This document shows, one piece after another, positions 5,105-9,611 of a stretch of DNA of 9,611 nt. Each line of letters starts with the position of its first letter. Within the stretch, counting starts at the first letter, position 1. The DNA is taken from NCBI GenBank assembly GCA_017848155.1, contig JAGAKC010000449.1, positions 1 to 9,611 of the forward strand, in the 5' to 3' direction. The position numbers and the translations under genes are program-made. Source of the stretch: Oscillospiraceae bacterium (GTDB taxonomy: Bacteria; Bacillota; Clostridia; Oscillospirales; Ruminococcaceae). The notes below the pieces were generated by a model, which searched no databases, was not told where the DNA came from, and worked only from the letters and a program-made list of their open reading frames with translations.

Positions 5105-6429
5105 GAGTTCCTGCGGTCGATGCCGCCGTGACCTCCGAGGTCTGCGAGAATGTCGTCCACGTCGTACCTGCTCCTGTCACGGCTGTCGTCATCGTCGGTC
5201 ATCAGTGACGAGCGGCTCTTTGCGGCGAGGATGTCGGCGCTCTTTCTGGCCGAGCCGTCCGCATACGACCTGCCCACCGCAGAGGGGACTATGTCACGGC
5301 CTGCGCTTGCAAGTGCGTCCTCAAGGTCGATGACACGGCGTGCCGCCGAGCCCTTGCGGTTGATGCCCCTGCCTATCTGGGGAGCATCGGACTGGGTGAA
5401 GAAAGCGTCGGACTTCTTCTTTTTGGGGAGCTGTGGTATCTCCGCCGTAGCTTCTGTCACAGGCTTTGCGGTCGCAGGCGACTTTTTCGGCGGCTGTACG
5501 GCGCTGTCGAGGTAGCGCTTAGCCGCAACGGATGACGGAACTCCGCCGGATGCGGCTTCCTGCTTTGTCGGGGGAGCTGTCCTGCGCTCCGTGGTCTTGG
5601 GCGCAGAGCCGTCCGAAAGGATATCGGAAAGCGTGGTCTTTCTGCCCGTGTCAGGCTTCACGGAGCTTACGGGCGGCAGGTCACGCTGTACGTTGTTCTT
5701 ACGGGCAGCAACGTTCTGTGGCGCAGGCTTTGTGACAGCGTTGCGCTTTGTCGAGCCGTAGGAAAACAGCACGTTGTCCGCCGTCTGCGGAGCCTTTGCG
5801 CCGCTTGCACGGCTGTATTCGGCCTTGCCGTCAGGCTTTACGGAGATGCCTGTCTGCGGCTGTGGCTTGTCCTCTTCTGCGTTCTTCACAAGGGGAGTTA
5901 CCTCGGGGAGAGGGCGGCTGTCTGCGTAGCTCCTTATAAAGGAGAAGATGATGAGCGCAGCACAGGGGAGCACTGCCATCACGCAGATGCCCCACGGCGA
6001 CAGCGAGAAGCTGATGAAGATGCCGAGAAAGTCGCTTGACCAGCCTGCCCTGCCGACGAAAGCGCTCTCGCTGATGACAGCGGTATTTCCGTCAGGGTCG
6101 GACACGCCGATGGAGTAAACTCCGTCCGACATGGTTATCGACTCGGTGTAGCCGAGCCTCGGCACAGGCTCCTCGTCCACGTTGCCCTCGGTGTAGAGGA
6201 TGAGGTTGCCCTCGGTGATATCGTAAGGCTCGCATTGCTCCACGATGACAGCGGCGCCGCTGTTAAGCCCCTCGAAGCCCGATTCCTCGCAGAGGTAGAG
6301 GTTCCACCCGAAAAAGCCGACCAGACCCTCCGACCCGAACACGGCGGATATTATTATCATGAAGATGCACAGTGCGAAAAGGATTATGCAGACTCCGTAA
6401 CCGAAGCCACGCAGGATTTTTCTGACCAT
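5101..6429 (-). CDS. Membrane protein with degenerate signal-peptidase (S26)-like outer domain and disordered tail
   Basis: A 442-residue protein. One helix (about 9-31) is followed by an outer domain (about 40-132), a second helix (about 147-166) and a roughly 275-residue tail, predicted cytoplasmic, rich in Pro, Ala, Ser, Thr and Lys. The outer domain has the S26/SipW pattern: a SGFEGLNSGAAVIV stretch (50-63) lines up with the SMxPTLxxGDxVIV box, leaving Ser50 at the nucleophile place. NLILY and SAFVGRAGW fit the later strands. The general base seems lost: where SipW enzymes have His-Arg (or Lys-Arg in SPase I) there is Pro-Arg (VPRLG), and the GD Asp is Ala. So it is probably not an active peptidase; this is inference from eye alignment. 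The tail carries three related motifs (LSDILSD, SADILAA, VDDILAD). ATG 6429 is chosen because GAGGAG lies 11 nt upstream; a TTG at 6462 lacks an SD. It overlaps the S-component gene by ATGA. Confidence 0.75.
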   Translation of the reverse strand: MVRKILRGFGYGVCIILFALCIFMIIISAVFGSEGLVGFFGWNLYLCEESGFEGLNSGAAVIVEQCEPYDITEGNLILYTEGNVDEEPVPRLGYTESITMSDGVYSIGVSDPDGNTAVISESAFVGRAGWSSDFLGIFISFSLSPWGICVMAVLPCAALIIFSFIRSYADSRPLPEVTPLVKNAEEDKPQPQTGISVKPDGKAEYSRASGAKAPQTADNVLFSYGSTKRNAVTKPAPQNVAARKNNVQRDLPPVSSVKPDTGRKTTLSDILSDGSAPKTTERRTAPPTKQEAASGGVPSSVAAKRYLDSAVQPPKKSPATAKPVTEATAEIPQLPKKKKSDAFFTQSDAPQIGRGINRKGSAARRVIDLEDALASAGRDIVPSAVGRSYADGSARKSADILAAKSRSSLMTDDDDSRDRSRYDVDDILADLGGHGGIDRRNS

Positions 6430-6455
6430 TTTTATAAAAACTCCTCTTTTGATAC

Positions 6456-6484
6456 TTGACAAAACTTAAAAAAAAGATTATAAT
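6456..6484 (+). promoter_or_regulatory. Consensus sigma-A promoter of the tRNA genes
   Basis: TTGACA (6456-6461) and TATAAT (6479-6484) are both perfect and separated by 17 nt, as expected for a strongly expressed stable-RNA gene. Transcription should start near 6491. The leader to the first tRNA (6586) contains two small hairpins: GCTGTT-ATCGC-AACAGC (6491-6507) and GAGCTT-TTTG-AAGCTC (6554-6569). Confidence 0.9.
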
Positions 6485-6503
6485 AGATATGCTGTTATCG
6501 CAA
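6477..6503 (-). promoter_or_regulatory. Possible divergent promoter of the S26-like/EcfS operon
   Basis: The eight bases ATTATAAT (6477-6484) are their own reverse complement, so a TATAAT also reads on the - strand at 6482-6477. It is 48 nt from the ATG at 6429, giving a leader of about 40 nt that includes the SD. The - strand -35 match is poor: TTGCGA (6503-6498) is only 15 nt away. No better promoter was seen for the leftward operon. Confidence 0.4.
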
Positions 6504-6585
6504 CAGCAGTGCTCATACATATTCAGTATAGCACATCACGCACCATTTTGCAAGAGCTTTTTGAAGCTCCCCGTACATATTATCC

Positions 6586-6637
<52 letters not shown>

Positions 6638-6703
6638 AATGTCAATAAAGCGACACAGCAGCGAATTGCAGAGTTTGCACATAATCAACACAAAACTAAA
6701 TAT

Positions 6704-6778
6704 GCTAGTGTGGCGCAGCGGTAGCGCAATTGATTCGTAATCAATAGGCCGTCGGTTCAAATCCGATCACTAGCTCCA
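6704..6778 (+). tRNA. tRNA-Thr (anticodon CGT)
   Basis: This is a complete cloverleaf. Acceptor GCTAGTG (6704-6710) pairs with CACTAGC (6768-6774), and the D stem is GCGC/GCGC (6713-6727). The anticodon arm is ATTGA-TTCGTAA-TCAAT (6729-6745) with CGT at 6736-6738, and the T arm is GTCGG-TTCAAAT-CCGAT (6751-6767). The discriminator is T and CCA is encoded (6776-6778). It reads ACG codons. Its D arm, anticodon stem and T arm all differ from the truncated tRNA-Thr(CGT) 66 nt upstream, so the two are not a recent duplication. A terminator follows within 25 nt. Confidence 0.95.
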
Positions 6779-6798
6779 TCGGTTTTCCGATAGGATAT

Positions 6799-6830
6799 AA
6801 AGCTCGGCTTTAAAGTCGAGCTTTTATTTT
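6799..6830 (+). terminator. Terminator of the tRNA transcript
   Basis: AAAGCTCGGCTTT (6799-6811) pairs with AAAGTCGAGCTTT (6812-6824), with one G-T pair and tip bases forming the loop, followed by TATTTTT. It is preceded by a small hairpin ATCGG-TTTT-CCGAT (6779-6792) right after the tRNA CCA. It is followed by a further hairpin without a T-run (6833-6857: CTCGG, TACCG-TTT-CGGTA, CCGAG). Confidence 0.85.
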
Positions 6831-6857
6831 TGCTCGGGTACCGTTTCGGTAGCCGAG

Positions 6858-7147
6858 ATTGAAAACAAAAATTATTCTGATTATGCTATAACGACGAACA
6901 AATCGTTCACCGTATAATTTTTGGTGGTTAAGTACAGATAATCTGAAATAATACAATGTCAGTAAAATGAGGCATCAGATATCCCTTTTTAATAATGTAT
7001 TCCACAGTTGTACATTTGGCTTACGGATATGTTTATCTATAACACCTAAAGCATTAAAGCTTTTCGCTAAATACAGAATTTTTTTACTGTGATATTTGTT
7101 GCATTTCCACGAAATATGCATACAATATGTAAAAATGTTTGCAGATT
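6858..7147. other. AT-rich stretch with no recognised gene
   Basis: No open frame with an SD, RNA gene or clear repeat was found on either strand. A weak promoter-like pair, TTGCAT (7099-7104) and TACAAT (7121-7126) 16 nt apart, lies upstream of the decayed gene that follows and could be its old promoter. Confidence 0.5.
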
Positions 7148-7444
7148 ATGCATCAGCAAGCTTCAAGCGGTGAATTTCCTCTTGGAGCAAGCATCGGGCG
7201 ATATGGATATTAAATAACGGATAATTGCGATGGCAGTATTTTGAACGCTGTGGTGTGGTATTTGAACCGTTATAGTAGCTATGACGAGTATCTTATGGAT
7301 GCTCTTTCAAGTACCGATGATGGTATTTCAAGCGAAATTCAGAGTGCGTTACAACAGCTTGTGCTTAATCAGGCGGTGGCGGCTTTGAAAAATGGCGTTC
7401 GGGGAATGGTTGATTATTACTATGGGGATACGCAGGAGGAATAA
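7148..7444 (+). pseudogene. Decayed gene with an in-frame stop, unknown function
   Basis: One frame reads as plausible protein from ATG 7148 (MHQQASSGEFPLGASIG...) to a TAA at 7211-7213. It then continues without shift from 7214 (ITDNCDGSILNAVVWYLNRY...) to the TAA at 7442-7444, ending in GMVDYYYGDTQEE. The second part has no ATG or SD; the first possible start is a TTG at 7241 without an SD. The simplest reading is a gene of about 98 codons or more with one nonsense mutation. The second half is helical and amphipathic (EIQSALQQLVLNQAVAALKNG). I do not recognise the family. Alternatives are a short gene starting at TTG 7241, or two unrelated frames in line by chance. A terminator follows. Confidence 0.45.
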
Positions 7445-7472
7445 AAAGCGTGAAGCAAAACCGGAAAGAAAA

Positions 7473-7511
7473 AAGACGGTAGAGTGCACGGCTCACCATC
7501 TTGCTTTTTTT
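7473..7511 (+). terminator. Terminator after the decayed gene
   Basis: The stem is AAGA, a C-A mismatch, then GGT with a bulged A and GAG, pairing with CTC, ACC and TCTT (7473-7502). A 7-nt loop closes it and GC plus seven T follow (7505-7511). The T-run overlaps the -35 region of the next promoter. Confidence 0.75.
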
Positions 7512-7529
7512 ATATTTCAGTGTTATACT
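7501..7529 (+). promoter_or_regulatory. Probable promoter of the sigma/anti-sigma operon
   Basis: TTGCTT (7501-7506) and TATACT (7524-7529) are 17 nt apart, 35 nt upstream of the sigma-factor ATG. The -35 box lies in the terminator just upstream. It resembles a housekeeping sigma-A promoter rather than an ECF-sigma autoregulated one. Confidence 0.55.
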
Positions 7530-7563
7530 GATAGCAATGATATGTAAGAAACGAGGAAAAGGT

Positions 7564-8106
7564 ATGATTTCCGTAGCATTGGCTGTTCTTAAAACCGAGG
7601 GCGAACAAATAGAACTGAGCAATTTTTATTCGCTTTATTCAAAACGATTATACGCTATTGCTTATTCTAAACTGCATGACAGGCAGGATGCAGAGGATGC
7701 TGTTCAAGAATTGTTCCTGCGACTTGCCGATAAACCCGAAAAATTTTTCTCGTTAGTGGATAACAAAAGGGTGGCTTATGCAGATGTAATAATTAGAAAT
7801 ATTTCTATTGATGCTTTTAACGCAAGAAATAAGGTAACGGTTACAGAACTTTCGGAAGAAATATCTGCTGACGAGTTCGGTGTATCCCTTGAGGATAATG
7901 TGCTTGGCGAAATATCAAAATCTGAGCTACTGAATTTTATCGAAACACTTCCACAGCTTCAACAGGATGTGCTTACTCTGCACAGCATGCTTGAACTATC
8001 TAATGCAGAAATAGCCAATAGTCTGCACATCTCAGAAATTGCTGTCAGACAAAGGTTGTTTTTTGCCCGTGAATCCATACTCGACTACATCAAGAATAGG
8101 AAGTAG
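7564..8106 (+). CDS. ECF-type sigma-70 family RNA polymerase sigma factor
   Basis: A 180-residue two-domain sigma factor that would direct RNA polymerase to a special promoter set. Region 2 spans about residues 18-90, with the core-binding signature LHDRQDAEDAVQELFLRL (37-54). Region 4 spans about 122-175, with a helix-turn-helix (about 146-168: LSNAEIANSLHISEIAVRQRL) and the typical lead-in ETLPQLQQDVLTLH (127-140). Regions 1 and 3 are absent, as in the ECF group. ATG 7564 is preceded by GAGG at 7553-7556; upstream in-frame starts would lie inside the promoter. It is followed after 5 nt by a membrane protein with an anti-sigma layout. It uses AT-rich codons. Its target promoter cannot be read from this window. 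Confidence 0.9.
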   Translation: MISVALAVLKTEGEQIELSNFYSLYSKRLYAIAYSKLHDRQDAEDAVQELFLRLADKPEKFFSLVDNKRVAYADVIIRNISIDAFNARNKVTVTELSEEISADEFGVSLEDNVLGEISKSELLNFIETLPQLQQDVLTLHSMLELSNAEIANSLHISEIAVRQRLFFARESILDYIKNRK

Positions 8107-8111
8107 ATACT

Positions 8112-8774
8112 ATGAGCGAAAACATTATAAAATCAGTTTTAGAGGAGAAGTATTTTAAAGAGTTTGATGTATATTCTAATGTTCCCAACCATTTTTTCTC
8201 TTTCAGACATAAGCGGAATATGAAAGCAATATTTGCAAACACCTCGGCAGCTAATGGCACAATAACCAGAGTTAGATTTAATAAACAATTTGTAACAATT
8301 ATGGTTGCAATAATATTTCTTGCGGTATTATCAATAACCGCTGTTGCGATGGCTATTGCAGGCTTTTTTACAAAGGAGCATTCCGATAATACAGAGCTGT
8401 TTGCAATCAATTATGAAAATGCTCCGATGGAAATTGAGGATATATACTATATATCAGCGCTGCCCATCGGGTTTGAAGTGTATTCAAAATCCGAAACCAA
8501 GATAAGCATTACCACTACATATTACAACCAGTCTGATGATAAATACATAGTATTCAGCCAGCACACAAAAGAAAGCTTTAATGCTCACATTGATAATGAG
8601 CATGGCGAAATGACCGAAACCACTGTCAACGGATATACTGGCTTGTACTATGCAGATAATGCAGGGTTAAACATTCTGGTGTGGGACGATAAGGACTATA
8701 TTTTCAAACTATCAAGCGAATTAGCCAAAACAGAAACAGAGAATTTGGCAAAAAGCACAAAACTGCTAAAATAA
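8112..8774 (+). CDS. Membrane-bound anti-sigma factor, DUF4367-like
   Basis: A 220-residue single-pass membrane protein. A cytoplasmic segment of about 59 residues is followed by a helix (about 60-85) and an extracytoplasmic domain (95-218). That domain matches the DUF4367 pattern: ISALPIGFEVYS, then YIVFSQ, VNGYTGLYY and NILVWDDKDYIFKLSSEL (a conserved W-D/K-D-Y stretch). Such proteins encoded right behind sigma genes usually hold the sigma factor at the membrane until an outside signal arrives; that role here is inferred from order and layout. The SD AGGAAG overlaps the sigma stop codon and the gap is 5 nt, so sigma and anti-sigma are probably made in a fixed ratio. The cytoplasmic part shows no zinc-binding HxxxCxxC anti-sigma motif, so it would bind sigma in another way. 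Confidence 0.82.
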   Translation: MSENIIKSVLEEKYFKEFDVYSNVPNHFFSFRHKRNMKAIFANTSAANGTITRVRFNKQFVTIMVAIIFLAVLSITAVAMAIAGFFTKEHSDNTELFAINYENAPMEIEDIYYISALPIGFEVYSKSETKISITTTYYNQSDDKYIVFSQHTKESFNAHIDNEHGEMTETTVNGYTGLYYADNAGLNILVWDDKDYIFKLSSELAKTETENLAKSTKLLK

Positions 8775-8793
8775 TTTAAATTTGCATAACAAA

Positions 8794-8849
8794 ACCTCCT
8801 TTTTTCGTGATGTAATAAGTAGAGAACCAAAATCTTGAGGAAAGGAGGT
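8794..8849 (+). promoter_or_regulatory. SD-sequestering hairpin before the secreted-protein gene
   Basis: ACCTCCTTT (8794-8802) is the exact complement of AAAGGAGGT (8841-8849), the SD of the gene starting at 8856. Pairing continues inward with five more pairs (three G-T), giving a 14-bp stem (8794-8807 with 8836-8849) and a 28-nt loop. The 3' arm is followed by GTTTTT, so it could also act as an intrinsic terminator or attenuator between the anti-sigma gene and the next gene. Confidence 0.65.
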
Positions 8850-8855
8850 GTTTTT

Positions 8856-9269
8856 ATGAAGCTAAATAAAATACTTGTGATGGTACTGACCATTATCATT
8901 GCTTGCACAACTCTCTCTTGTATTGTTTCAGCTAGTTATGAAGTTAGCCCAGCGTACAGCATTGCAGGTGATATCACTTCGGAACTTTCAATTAGCGGAA
9001 CCACAGCAACCTGCAGGAGCTATGCATTTGCAAGCACCGCTGTTAAAATCGAAGTTGAACAGACATTGCAAAAGAAATCACTTTGGTTTTGGAACGATAT
9101 AAGTGGCGCATCTTGGTCGAAAACTGTCAACACAAGAACAATTGATTTTACAAATAGCAAGTCAAACCTGAATAGCGGTACATACCGTGTGAAATCCGTT
9201 TTTATACTGACAAACTCAAGCGGTGAGAAAGAAAATGTCACGGTTTACAGCACAGAAAAGACACTTTGA
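8856..9269 (+). CDS. Small secreted protein, unknown function
   Basis: A 137-residue protein with a clear Sec signal peptide: a basic MKLNK start, a hydrophobic core to about residue 24, and a likely cut after VSA (about 24-26) before the YEVSP region. The mature part of about 110 residues has alternating strands, including TATCRSYAF, IEVEQTLQKKSLWFWNDISG, SGTYRVKSVFILTNSSGEKE and VTVYS. This suggests a small beta-sandwich. I have seen this SP..Y / L.I....A.C / LQKK / W / GTYRVK pattern in short secreted proteins of Firmicutes, but I cannot assign a function. ATG 8856 is fixed by the strong SD AAAGGAGG. That SD can be masked by an upstream hairpin. Its place behind the sigma/anti-sigma pair suggests it is part of the regulon or its sensing output. 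Confidence 0.8.
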   Translation: MKLNKILVMVLTIIIACTTLSCIVSASYEVSPAYSIAGDITSELSISGTTATCRSYAFASTAVKIEVEQTLQKKSLWFWNDISGASWSKTVNTRTIDFTNSKSNLNSGTYRVKSVFILTNSSGEKENVTVYSTEKTL

Positions 9270-9317
9270 AAAAAACGTTAACTTCACCGTTTTCAGCAAC
9301 ATTATAGGAGGAACAAT

Positions 9318-9611
9318 ATGAATAAAATAAAGTGTAGTCTTACAATGCTGTTTATAGCTTTTTCGTTATCTTTGTGTGCTTGCCAAGCTGACGACAGCGA
9401 GTCAGTAAGTTCGACACATAACAATTCATCCAGTGCCGATATTGAAGCAATAGTCAACAAAACAGAAATTACTGCAAAATCCACTGCTGGCACAACGACA
9501 GCTACTGTAAAAGACTCTGAAAGTAATGTTATAAAGCCGAATAATGCTGCGTCTGATGAAGAAGTAGATTTTCTGGAAAACGCTGAGCAGTTGGTTAATT
9601 CTGTTGAGCAA
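9318..9611 (+). CDS. Putative lipoprotein, 3' end outside the window
   Basis: The frame is open from ATG 9318 to the window edge (98 codons). AGGAGG at 9306-9311 lies 6 nt upstream. The N-terminus is a lipoprotein signal: MNKIKCSLTMLF..., then LSLCAC, with Cys22 (preceded by Ala) the likely lipidated residue and Cys20 the alternative. A low-complexity Ser/Thr/Asn/Asp-rich linker follows, then an acidic helical start (DEEVDFLENAEQLVNSVEQ). It is 48 nt after the secreted-protein gene with no clear terminator between, so probably the fourth gene of the sigma operon. Its function is not visible in this part. Confidence 0.8.
   Translation, partial: MNKIKCSLTMLFIAFSLSLCACQADDSESVSSTHNNSSSADIEAIVNKTEITAKSTAGTTTATVKDSESNVIKPNNAASDEEVDFLENAEQLVNSVEQ

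Noticed and set aside
4752..5939. Several long + strand open frames opposite the S-component and S26-like genes
   Set aside because: They are antisense shadows of GC-rich genes, with Arg/Ser-rich, low-sense translations and no SD.
6429..6480. Cobalamin or other riboswitch before the S26-like/EcfS operon
   Set aside because: The leader is only about 40 nt and shows no B12-box or other known aptamer pattern; there is no space for one.
6639..6740. Short frame from ATG 6639 through the intact tRNA
   Set aside because: The second half is only tRNA sequence, there is no SD, and the region is explained by the tRNA scar.

Overview
The window looks like a chromosomal segment of a gut or rumen clostridium, most likely Ruminococcus or a close relative in the Oscillospiraceae. 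That placement is an inference from three things: the energy-coupling-factor (ECF) transporter genes, the style of the intergenic repeats (heptamer arrays, back-to-back hairpins, long inverted repeats), and sigma/DUF4367-type anti-sigma pairs. Base composition is split. Positions of roughly 975-6430 use GC-rich third codon positions, while 1-970 and 6430-9611 are AT-rich, so a core-like block sits between two more accessory-like stretches.

Left part, + strand: a small two-helix membrane protein ending in a strong terminator, then a consensus promoter and a GNAT acetyltransferase with a very strong Shine-Dalgarno (SD). This is followed by a low-molecular-weight protein tyrosine phosphatase, an EcfT transmembrane subunit whose ATG overlaps the phosphatase stop (ATGA), and after a repeat-filled gap a fused double ATPase of the EcfA1-EcfA2 type. 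Both ATPase halves keep all their catalytic motifs.

Middle, - strand, convergent with the ATPase: a 442-residue membrane protein with a degenerate signal-peptidase-like (S26) outer domain and a long disordered cytoplasmic tail, overlapping by ATGA with an ECF substrate-binding (S) component. EcfT, EcfAA and EcfS together could form one importer. The S component resembles a family I associate with cobalamin, but the substrate is not shown by the sequence. The gene ends carry repeats: heptamer arrays flush with the stops of three genes, a 27-nt hairpin unit identical in two places with a third diverged copy, a double-hairpin REP-like element, and a 25-bp inverted repeat.

Right part: a perfect-consensus promoter, whose -10 box is palindromic and may also fire leftward, reads into a tRNA-Thr(CGT) gene broken in its T arm and then into an intact but quite different tRNA-Thr(CGT). 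After a terminator and an AT-rich stretch comes a decayed gene with an in-frame stop. Then follows a four-gene + strand operon: ECF-type sigma factor, membrane anti-sigma (DUF4367-like), a small secreted protein whose SD can be buried in a 14-bp hairpin, and a lipoprotein cut off by the window end. The most interesting items are the tRNA replacement scar, the sigma/anti-sigma/secreted-protein operon with its SD-masking hairpin, the pseudo-protease joined to the S component, and the heptamer arrays at gene ends. No CRISPR array, rRNA, transposase or integrase was seen.
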